This document shows positions 11,178 through 21,091 of a stretch of 64,000 bases of DNA, piece after piece (the first letter of the stretch is position 1; each line of letters opens with the position of its first letter). Below the pieces are notes generated by a model. That model was not told the DNA's origin. It saw only the letters and a program-made list of their open reading frames with translations, and did no database searches. Made by a program: the position numbers and the translations under genes. The DNA comes from Flammula alnicola. Its lineage: Eukaryota > Basidiomycota > Agaricomycetes > Agaricales > Strophariaceae. The stretch is from contig JADNRV010000035.1 of assembly GCA_015499995.1 (NCBI GenBank), positions 248,001 to 312,000 of the forward strand, written 5' to 3'.

Positions 11178-13379
11178 TGGTCTACCGAGAATAATTTACC
11201 CCCACACGACTCTGTACTTTCATATTGATGTTATTTCCTTCTCCATTTCATGTCCCTCGTGATCATGAAGCTGATAGATCTTTCGATCTCGTTCTAAACG
11301 CCATCGTTAATGGAACGTGAGAGTTACCCTCGAAATACGACCGCGCTTACCACGTATTTCAAATGACCACCGATGGCAAGCTCCTGTCGAACGCCAAAGT
11401 ATTGACAGTCCAAAGCTTGAACTCATATGGGCGCGCCATTTACGGTATCAAAGAAAAACTGGCCGATCCTTCATTCGCGCCTCCGGCAGTTCATCACAAG
11501 TTGTAGAGCTTGCCCGAAATCGTTCCAATACAATCTAATACAATACTATAAAGACTTATGGAATGACCACCGCACACTTCAATGTGGCGTGAGCACGTGC
11601 ACGCCGTTCCTCGGCGACCAATCGGAGTTCCAATATTACTTTCCGCATCACTGCACTCCCATTCTTCGCCATTCGACATTTCTCAGTGCTGGATTCAGAG
11701 AGTGTCGCTCATTCTGGACGCGAGAAGTCCTCTAGCTGGCCGCGCATCCACTCTGGTTAGCTCTGTGATCGTTGTAAGCGTGAGTCTCGAACCTCATTTA
11801 CTATCACACTAACTCACGCTATGTTCCCTAGTTCGCCAACGTTTCATCGCAACATGATCTCTTAATGCGCCGATAAATTTATATCGACCTTTCCTTTTGG
11901 TCTACTCGTTGATACCTGTGATCGACCGCGCCAGGAGTTTCGTTGAAGTGGGATCATATCGAACACTTCCGCTGTTTTTCTCACATCTTGCCTTGACTTC
12001 TCCTGCCCTTGTCACTGTGGACATTACTCGGCCATGTCAGTCTCAACTGTTCACACTTACCCGCCTTCAGAGCCAGGGTCCGAGAATGCCGCTTATTCTC
12101 GACTTGGTCAATCGGTCGGTCAGTCACGCATGGGGTGGGTGCAGGACAAATAGCAGGAAGCAAGACATCGTTGCAGCAAATAAATCTACCTCCGGCTGCC
12201 AGTACACACCCAGCTCTCTCGTTCACTCCCCATGCGTAGCTCTACTCTGTCGTCGTTGTAAGTCTCCTTTTGCCCCAGAACCTTAATGTCAAATTATTTT
12301 CTTATTGACGCCTACCTCATTTCCGTCTCTCGCTACTTAGTGGGCGTATGCCCAGCTCTTCTTTCCACAATTGTGCCAACACCAACGCCGGACATCTCCT
12401 CTCTTGTGGAGTCGTTTGTATTCAACTCCTCCCGTTTCATCTCCTGGCCGTTATCGTTTGCCACGTGTCAACTTTTCTGTCCTTGCGGTCACAGTAGTTT
12501 TTACCGATTTCCAGCTCGCTCCACCCGGCATCGGGGGTTGGAGTTTCTGACGTCGGAGGGATACGTGGGCGGAGTGCGTACTTGGATGGAAGGATAGCGA
12601 GGATCATGGGCCGCAGTGGAGAGCGCTGTGTCTGTGTGTTTGTGGGCTCGCCCTGGGGGCGGAGCTGGAGTGGTGAAGTGGGCGTGATTGTAGAAATAAG
12701 GAGAAGTGATGCTGGAGGAGCCTACTGCAGGGATATGATCCAAGACGGGAAGCTGGACATCGTAACCACATGAGGAGTGGGCGAATAATCGCTTAGATAG
12801 CGCTTCTGTGGGCCAATCAACTCTGTTATCATATCTCATGAAATCAAATTCAAAGACAGGATGTGAGATATCAGAATTCAAATTCGCTTCGGCCAGGCAT
12901 GAGACTCAACATGAGGCGACGTCGGCCCGAAAGCCCCAAACAGAGACGGCGGCGAGTCATTTACATGTCAGATGAATACGGTGTTCGTGTGATTTTCGAT
13001 AATAGCTGTCGTGGACTTATCACCTCGCTGGCCTTCCACTTAAGGACAAAATGCAAGATAAGCAGCAGTCCAACAAGCTATAAACATTCGACTGAGCAAA
13101 CCGGTTGCATCAGAGGAGTCTTCCCCGCTCAGCTCTGCTTTCACGAGGGTAAACATCGTTTTAAATTTTCGATGGGGATTTACTGACGGTCGAGGAGCGT
13201 AGTTCCCACCCAGGATCACTGCCAAAAAGCCTTTGTCATGACATCCCGGGCGGTCCTGACATGGCTTGACATTTTCGGTGCCGTTGTTCGTAATAGCTAC
13301 CAAGGACATGACTACCAGAGACTTATGCAGCCTTTACTAGATCACCCATCTGTGGTTCAGAAATCACGAGCCAACGTCT
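11178..13379. other. 2.2 kb, possible transcription-factor remnant, otherwise no gene
   Basis: A plus-strand stretch at about 11370-11500 reads KLLSNAKVLTVQSLNSYGRA followed by IYGIKEKLADPS. This resembles the 'H/SYGRAL..LR..LADP' segment of fungal Zn2Cys6 transcription factors, but stops follow on both sides, so at best it is a remnant (weak). Frames at 11897-12286, 12286-12597 and 12863-13186 show no motif. The last part must contain the promoter of the P450 gene. Confidence 0.25.
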
Positions 13380-15440
13380 ATGGTGGCGTTGTTCGTTCCG
13401 CTCTTGGCCATTTCCAGCTCTATCGCCCTCCTCTGGGCCTCGTCTTTGGGCGCACATTCCATCTGGAATGCCTATGTTTTGTTTTTCGTGACGCTGCTGG
13501 GATCCATCACTCTCTATCGGATCTCACCATTTCACCCACTTGCTCTATATCCCGGTCCTGTCTTATATAAAGTGTCCAAATTATGGACGGCCTTTGCATC
13601 GTACCAAGGTAAACTCCAGGAATACCATCAGCAATTGCATGAGGAATATGGTCCCATTGTTCGCGTCGGTATGACATTTATTGTCCTTTGTTATCTTTTG
13701 TGGAAGACTAATAATTATGCTCAGGTCCCAATGAACTTTCGGTAACCAATAAAGAGTTTATTCCTCTTGTATTAGGTTCTTCTGGGCTGCCGACGGGCCC
13801 TCGTACGTTTCCCTTACTCGCCGCGACTTGCTTTCATTATATTCACCACGACATTGACAGTTTGGGAAGGACGAATCATTACTCCCCCAGACGACAAGAC
13901 TAAGAACTACATTCTTACAAGGCCTCCTGATCTACAAGGCCACGCACGATTGCGAAAGTCGTGGAATAAGGCTTTTGGAACTGGTCCTCTGAACGATTAT
14001 GCCGATCTTCTAATCTCGAAGGCTTCACAACTCGATGAACATTTCATGGGACTTTGTACATCTTCCCCGGAAAATGATGCTCATATTGATTTCGCGAAAT
14101 GGATGAGCTTTTTCTCGTGAGCGTTTTATTCACTAATCGAAGCCTGTTCTCGCCTGACATTGTGCAGTTTGGATTTTATGGGAGATATGGCGTGAGTTGG
14201 GCATCTTCTTGATCTGCTGCATACGTTTTATTTCACTTCGATAGCTTTGGCGGCGGATTCGACTTCATGGGTGATGGAGATAAAGACGGTTTATGGCGTG
14301 GTTTGGAATCAGCGCTTGTGTATGAACAGTTCTTAAATTTCCACGTCCATTAACTTAACGTTCACGACATTTGATCTATCATCTTCGGCAGCGCCGGATC
14401 AATTACCCAGCACGTTCCATGGCTCAGTCGTATCCTCTTGGCCATTTCGTTCACGGAAGATAGCTCGAAGAATTTCCGACTGTTTGCTCTCAAACAAGCC
14501 CAACTGCGATCCGTCAAGGAAGTTCAGAAAAAAGATCTCTTCTACCACCTGGTCAGCCTTTTCAGAACATGTATTTTGAGTGTTATTGACTGATATGGGT
14601 CGCGTTTTATATAGCTGAATGCCACAGATCCTGATTCTACCACAGATCCATTCCTCAGTGTATCAGAGTCTGTCCTAACGATCCTCGCTGGATCGGATAC
14701 AACTGCCACTGTCTTACGCAACATCATGTATTACCTTCTCGCATATCCGGACTATTTTCAAGCTGTACGAAAGGAGATCGACGAGAATTTTTCATTCAAG
14801 GAACGAGGTTCAATTGAATTGGCCAAGCTGCCTTCAATGAAATTGCTAAATGCCATCATGTAAGTGCCCTGATTGCACCGACATATTTTGTACCATTCCC
14901 TATTCTCTCGTCATTTTTTTTAGAAATGAAACGCTTCGAATGCTACCAGCCTTATCGACTTCCATTCAACGTGCTCCTCCTAAAGGTGGCGGTGGAAAAC
15001 GTTTGGCAAATATGTCAGTAGCTGTAGACCGTATAAGTAATCGATGGAGCTAACTGTTTGCCTTCGTGACCAGATTCATTCCAGAAGGCACAGGCATTAC
15101 CATCCCACCCTATTGCCTGCACCGCGATCCGCGCTACTTCTCGCCTCGCGCCGACGAATTCTGGCCCGACCGCTGGTTAATGGGAAAGAAGACCGACGAC
15201 AAGGACTTCATTCTGGACCTAGCGGCGTTCATCCCATTTTCCTACGGGCCAGCCAACTGTGTTGGCAAATCTTTGGCCATGCTTGAACTGCGGTATATCA
15301 CCGCGATGCTCGTGCGACAGTTCGATATCTCTTTTCAGTCAGGATTCAAGGTGGCGATGCAGGAGAAAGGCCTGGGCGATAGATTCATTCTTTCCGGGGG
15401 GCCTTTACCTGTGGTAATTACCCCAAGAGCGTCAGGCTGA
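13380..15440 (+). CDS. cytochrome P450 monooxygenase
   Basis: About nine short introns break the gene. The start at 13380 gives a membrane anchor (MVALFVPLLAISSSIALLWA) and then the proline hinge FHPLALYPGP. The I-helix oxygen-binding motif is AGSDTT (from ILAGSDTTATVLRNIMYYLL). The K-helix ExxR is in NETLRMLPAL, the PERF-like region is DEFWPDRWL, and the heme-binding loop is FSYGPANCVGKSLAMLE with the axial Cys (F-x-x-G-x-x-x-C-x-G). The C-terminus ends GGPLPVVITPRASG. All key residues are present and no frame break was seen, so it appears functional, about 530 aa. It would be an ER-bound class II P450 using a separate reductase. The substrate and CYP family cannot be set from sequence alone. 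It converges on the FAD oxidase at 15834. Confidence 0.9.
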
Positions 15441-15833
15441 TCACGATTGTTCTCTCTTAGCCCTTATAGACATAAATTACTCTCCGCCGACGTATTCGTC
15501 CCATGTGGGTGCAAAACTCGCGACAATAATAGTAGCGCTCAATCGAGCGGTTGGAAAATGAACCGGACGCTCAAAATAGGTCTGCCACGACTTTGGACTC
15601 TTGAAAGTATTACGTTGCCTGACGAGTGTTCCGCTCGTGAGAAGATCATTGTATTATACAGTCATACTTTGCAAGTACTGTATTGGATGTGATATCAGCA
15701 GCCAAATCAGCCCACTGTAGGAATGCCCAAGTCGTGTCTTTGCACATTGAAAGATGATACCAAACGAGGCATTGAATATACAAAATTCAGATCTTTGTCT
15801 TATTTTCCAACAAAGCCATTCACAATCCCAGTC
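15441..15833. other. convergent intergenic region, no gene
   Basis: 393 bp between the stop codons of the P450 and the FAD oxidase; it should hold both 3' UTRs. No further coding sequence was seen. Confidence 0.5.
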
Positions 15834-18031
15834 TCAATTCTGTATAGACGTAGGAAACGAGAACGTGTCCCGCGGATCGTATAGGTCCTTCAAGCGACGC
15901 AGGCGGGGGTAGTTCTGCGCATAGTATCGTTTTTGCCCTGTATCACGGAGGAAATGAAGAAACCAAAACATTTCATCAGCATGATGGGTGAAAGAGAAAA
16001 ACAGGGACGCACAATCGACCAGTCGGTCGTCGACGTAGTTAGTGTAGGCACTGCAAGAAAAGAACACAGTATCAGACCCGAGTTCGATATGCGGCGCTCC
16101 AACAACGTGAATGGAGGGCAGGAACAGGATAAGTTCTTTGTTTGACACGCACCCATAATCCCAGTTCGGAGGGCTATTCGTAACGATAGCATTGACAGTA
16201 TCTTCATACAAAAAACAAACAAGGATGCGTTGGCAAGTTGGACACGGGCATGACATAAACCAGGAATAGGCCTACCATCGAGGAACATAAATCCAGCTTC
16301 AGGATACGGGGGCACACTCCCCGGAGACGAGGCATAAAACTGGATAGTAAACAACGAATCTCGGCGGGCGAACGCCGTGTCCTCCGCTTTCACTGCGTTG
16401 ATGGCCGAGTTTCGTCCGCCAAAGAGCTCAACTTGAAAGAACCAGACCTAAGAAAGGCACAAGAATGCAGAAATGCGTAAGTAAGACGAAACATAGAACA
16501 TATCAGCAGCAAAATCCGCCACTTTCCCAACACACATGCACGAACGAGACAAAAAAAGATGCAAACACTTACCACAGAGGTAGCAAACCCCTCATTCGCA
16601 ATAACCTCCATAAGCGCCTCCAACGCTCGATCCGACATCGGCTGGCTCTCCGGCGTCATCAAACTCTTCGCATAAAACGTATCCGTATTATCCGGCTGGC
16701 TCGTCGTATCCAAACTGCCCCCAGCAAGATTAACAGCGCTATGCAAATAATCCCCGGTATCGAAGCTCTCCGCCCTCGGCGGCGGCATGCGATCGAAGAA
16801 CGGCTTCAGCGTCGCGTTGAGCTGCTCGAACGGGGCGTACCACCCGCCCGCGAGCCCCACGGTGACGTTGCCCTGCACGTTGCCCCGCGTGAGCACGATT
16901 TCGGCACCGAACTCGGGTGGGAGGTTGGCTGTCAGCACGAAGTCTTGGTATGAAGAGAGGGCGGCTGCCGCGCCGGCAGCGGTGAATTGCCAGTTGTATG
17001 AGAAGATCGTCGCGGTGGGGGGTGCGGCGAAGGTCTGCACGGTTATGGCAGTAGCGATGCCGAAGGAGGCTCCGGACCCGCGCATGGCCTGTGTGCGTTA
17101 TTTTTGGTGATGAGCATGTGATTCTGGGGTACCGACGTGGGAGAGACAGCGGAAAAAATGAACATAAAAGAAAGAAGGAGGATGGCTAAATATAAGTTAT
17201 AGACAAGATTGACGTACAAAGAAAAGGTCTGGGCTCTGATTTTTTGAAGCAGTCGTGATGGTGCCGTTGGCCAGGACGAGGTCGATAGAGGTTATAGCAT
17301 CGACGGTAAGGCCCCAGAGACGTGACGTGAATCCGAATCCTCCATATGCTACGCAGAAGCAAGGATATTCAGCGCACAAATTGTGCATTCAAAAAGACTT
17401 GACTGAATAGATGTACGTACCAGCATGTCCTCCAATGCCCACGTAGGGACATGTTCCATGCGGCATTGCTCTCCCGTGAGCCACAAGCGCTGTCACGATA
17501 TCCCCCAACCGATTACCCGTCTCGATGACAGCTGTGCCCGCTTTATCATCTACAGTGATCTTCTGGAAGTTTCGCATGTCGATGACGAGGACACCGTCTT
17601 TGCCTCCGAGGCCATTGGCAATGTAGCTGTGCTACGTAGATGTTAGGACACGAAGGGTGGAAACTTGTGATGTAAAGAACGTACTCCTCCGCTGCGAGCG
17701 ACGACTTGGTGGTTGATTTTCTCGCCTAGCTTCACGAGTTGGGAGATCTCTTGGATGCTGGTTGGGAATGCGACGGCAGCTGGCTCGAAGTCGAAGCGAA
17801 GGTTGACTAGTGTCGAGAATAAGTTAATTATTCGAATGACACAATAAAAAAGTTGAAACTGGACTTACAAGGTTTCGTGGCGTTTACGTAGTCCGGCTCC
17901 CCAGGTAGGACGATGGATACATTAAACCCAGGATCTTCGCTGCCAAACAGTGTCCTCAAGTCCTCACCTTGGACAGCGATGACACATCTCAATATGACGG
18001 CGACAACATGTAGAGATTGGATTCCTAACAT
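15834..18031 (-). CDS. secreted FAD-linked oxidase, berberine-bridge (BBE) type
   Basis: The start at 18031 gives a signal peptide (MLGIQSLHVVAVILRCVIAV). The FAD-binding PCMH domain follows: VNLRFDFEPAAVAFPTSIQE, VVARSGGHSYIANGLGG (His for 8-alpha-histidyl FAD), then HGTCPYVGIGGHAGAYGGFG (Cys for a second, 6-S-cysteinyl bond). The substrate half includes AMRGSGASFGIATAI and QVELFGGRNSAINAV. The tail has YYAQNYPRLRRLKDLYDPRD, the usual BBE C-terminus (Y-x-x-N-x-x-R-L...YDP). Eight or so exons; no internal stop seen. Such enzymes oxidise sugars, alkaloids or other small molecules with O2, giving H2O2. The bicovalent pattern resembles gluco-oligosaccharide oxidase-type BBEs. The convergent P450 next door may work in the same pathway (inference). 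Confidence 0.9.
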
Positions 18032-19826
18032 GGGAATCTTCGCTGAACGCGTAGCTGTGTGGTACGATGTCTATGCGCACTGAATTCAAAGACGTCCGGG
18101 TGCGAGTATGCGTTGTGTCCCTGTATAAGTATTCATTTAGCTGCGGCTCCACACCCTTCAAGAAGCATAGTCACCAGCCTGACACCATTGCATGGTACGC
18201 GCTTCTTTGATGATATCCTTTCTATGTTTTGAACTTCGGCATCATTCCCGATTACGTCGGCTGGGAAAGTTCGGGAGGTTGTGACAGATCAACCGTGCAG
18301 ACAAAGTTGGAGAGAGAGAGGAGGCACATATGGTCGTTAAAAGATAGTGGTAGCGAAGAAAGACGAGCCACTTTCCGAGGGCTGCTGGCTGTTGTGAAAA
18401 GATCAGCATGGGAAATGGAATTGAGGATGGAGGTTGTTGGCTGTTGTTGGAAACTGGTTTGTTTGGCACGGACCGGGCGTCCCGCCACCGCACAACCTTT
18501 CTCCTCTCGACCGTCGGCGGCGTCAACACAAAGTATTGCATATGAAGGAAAATATGCTACAATTACCACAAACACAATGCTCAGCGTTCGACGTTCAATG
18601 ATGTCCAACGCAGCGCAAAAACCTATTGTCGCCAAACGAGAGGCTACAGCTGCCTTGTTGGATGTTACCAGAACCCGTGTCGTAGAGGCACTTCGTCGGG
18701 ATAAGTACTAGGATACACTTGTAAGTGGGCCATTGCTTACGCACGGCATATACGAGTCCTTTCTCCTGCTCAGAGCACTGCTCACTGCTCATACATAGAA
18801 TGGCACTACCCACATGTATGTTGACCTGCAATAACGAGGAGGGCCATCCTAAATGCGATGAATGTTGACGACAAGGAGGAGGGCACTTCAGCCGAAGAAA
18901 ATGCGGAGGCTAAAAGCCTGGACTAGAGGGTATAGCATATACGCGTCGCTTATCGGTATGAGTGCGTCGTTGACGTCGAACAGCGTGAGTGGGCGGCCCT
19001 TCACAGTGTCTGTTGCTTTCGTTATGCCAAGTAGTTGGGCGAGGGGACAAACCAGCCCATAACGTTTCTGCTAATCGATAAGGTCCAAAATGGCCATTTC
19101 ATTTTCAAGTTTTTGGGCTTTAGAGAGATATATTCAAAAAAAATCTACCGGTACAAGCCTCCATCCTGGGCGATGATCCTATATTCAGAACACTCTAACC
19201 CAAACCTGATCAACAGAGAAGCATAGATGGCCCCATCTGGATCACCTGTTGGGATGGCATTTATCTTCGCATGGGCCCAGGTCGGCGTTAAGCAATGGTT
19301 TGGCGGGGTGTGGGCGCATTTTGCATGGCTGGCTTCGCCGATATATATATACGTCGGGGCTGGTAGCATCCGGGATGCTTGCAATGTCGAAAGAGCGGCA
19401 AAATGGCGAAGCACGGGGGTTCGTAGCCCAGGAAACTGTGTAGGAGGGTACAGGGTAAGTAGTGCGAGGTTAATGAGCAACCTACCTGCTGGGCCTCCCA
19501 CTGCACGGGTCCCATGTGTTCCTGTTTCCCGTCCCATACTACGTGGCCAACGGAAACTGTCGCGCTATTGCTGAAGGCTGGCAAGTTGGGTCGCGATTGC
19601 TGAGGAGCGATGTGCTGGCTTTCCTCTCGTTGTACATGGGGATCCTTATGGGCCATCGATAAGTATGGGCGGTGGTGGGAGGTAGTGATCGTCCAAACGC
19701 CTGAATCTGAACAGCGGCTGTGAGGTAACTAAAAATAGCCCTCGGAGATAAGCGGCTTACAAATTAATTAAAACAAACATCGGAAGTTACCGGCTGCATA
19801 AACGTTACATGGCCCAAAATTAGCTG
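18032..19826. other. 1.8 kb without an assignable gene
   Basis: Overlapping open frames exist on both strands (for example plus 18229-18711, minus 18252-18635), none with a family motif. The first part is the promoter side of the FAD oxidase. The right border is the flank of the mobile element that begins at 19836. Confidence 0.35.
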
Positions 19827-19835
19827 GGGTGGGCC
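19827..19835 (+). repeat. left 9-bp direct repeat (probable target-site duplication)
   Basis: GGGTGGGCC, repeated in the same orientation at 26684-26692. Each copy directly abuts the element terminus TAGTCT (left) or its complement AGACTA (right). This fits a target-site duplication of 9 bp made on insertion. Confidence 0.75.
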
Positions 19836-19863
19836 TAGTCTAGTCCAACTTCCCGGACCTTTG
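19836..19863 (+). repeat. left terminal inverted repeat, outer part
   Basis: Starts TAGTCTAGTCCAACTTCCCG and runs through GGACCTTTG, where the nested insertion interrupts it. The repeat resumes at 20951-20966 (GTGGGTGGGTCAATTC). It pairs with 26585-26626 plus the terminal AGACTA at 26678-26683. Confidence 0.75.
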
Positions 19864-20947
19864 CACACCGGTGGTTCCAACATTAAAAGCTCCTTTTGAT
19901 GTGTATCAAGTACGTTATCAAGGATTTTAAGTGTAGGAAATTCTACAATCTTATTTCGTATTTAAAATGTCAGATAACGTACAAGAAATTATTCTATTTT
20001 AAATACTCAACACCATGTAGGGATATCTTAGATTTAAAATCTTTGATTACATTGAAAGGTGCTTTATACGAAGTCAAGTATTTTAAGACTAGGATAACAA
20101 TCGGGAATATCTTAAATTTTAAGTATTAAAAATTCCGATACGTTGCTTTATATAATGAATATGTGACAACGTCTTAGAAGTCTTTATACTTCAAATATTA
20201 AGTAACATTTTAAAAAATCTTACACGGTATCCAGCATTTAAAGTATAAAAAAATCCTCAATTAATTGCCCACTCATCGCCCACTCATTACCTGCCTAGCG
20301 CCCGTTATGCGTGCAACGGCTCGCCGTCCCGCTGAAATTAGTGGGCAGATTCGAGTTTCTTAGTTAGTAAGCCGCATCTCCTGAATAAGTACGAGGGAAA
20401 CTTGCTCACTTGGTCTGTAGGATTAAATATTAAATTATCAAGGATTCTCAAGGCTGGGTTGTGCACGTCCGCTTTTTCACCGGGCATGCATTATGTGCCC
20501 AGAAAGTCAGCGACAAGTGGGCAATGAGTGGGCAATGAGTGGGCGATTAATCGAGGATTTTTTTCTACTTGAAATCTTGAATAACATCTTTGATAATTTT
20601 AAATGTTCTTTTATATTTTAAATATGTGTAAATTTTAGATTGTGCTCAATATTTAAAATGGTAACCACGCTATTGGATTTATTTTTATTTTAAGTACTAA
20701 AAGTATTTCTTGCTAAATTAAAATTTTAAATATGGTGGAACATTTTAAATAAATTTCGAGTTAAAATATTTGTTACCGTGGAAAGGAGCTTTATATCTTA
20801 TTCAAGATTTAAAATACGAGAATTTTTAAGACTTAATAAAAGATTTTAAATGCTGAAATATTCAATATGGTAACTAATACTTAAAATCTTTGACAACGTA
20901 CTTGATACACGTCAAAAGGAGCTTTTAATGTTGGAACCGCCGGTGTG
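19864..20947. mobile_element. nested non-autonomous inverted-repeat element (MITE-like), 1,084 bp
   Basis: Perfectly delimited. The left arm 19864-19930 and right arm 20881-20947 are 67-bp inverted repeats starting CACACCGG, with only four mismatches, all transitions. TTG flanks both sides (19861-19863 and 20948-20950). Deleting the insert and one TTG restores an uninterrupted terminal repeat of the host element, which proves the order of insertion. The interior is very AT-rich, codes for nothing recognisable and contains many ATTTAAA-type motifs. A 3-bp duplication and long arms fit a MITE or fold-back element; the autonomous partner is not in this window. Confidence 0.85.
20236..20576. repeat. 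inner inverted repeat within the nested element
   Basis: Arms at about 20236-20290 and 20521-20576 pair over about 50 bp. They contain AAAAAAATCCTC followed by two tandem copies of (C/T)GCCCACTCAT. The mismatches in the core are transitions. The central 230 bp is much more GC-rich than its surroundings. It may be a separate small element inserted inside the larger one, or the tip of one long fold-back. Confidence 0.65.
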
Positions 20948-20950
20948 TTG

Positions 20951-20966
20951 GTGGGTGGGTCAATTC
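20951..20966 (+). repeat. left terminal inverted repeat, inner part
   Basis: GTGGGTGGGTCAATTC continues the left terminal repeat after the nested insertion. It is identical to the inverted complement of 26585-26600. Confidence 0.8.
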
Positions 20967-21091
20967 AGCTCTAACGGAAAAGAAAATCCGATCGGCTTTA
21001 GTTAATACGTAGATCACATGATGTCAACGCGAGACGCGTTCGTAGTTGATCGTATTGTTGATTAAGTCAGAACCCCTTTCCTACCACTTTC

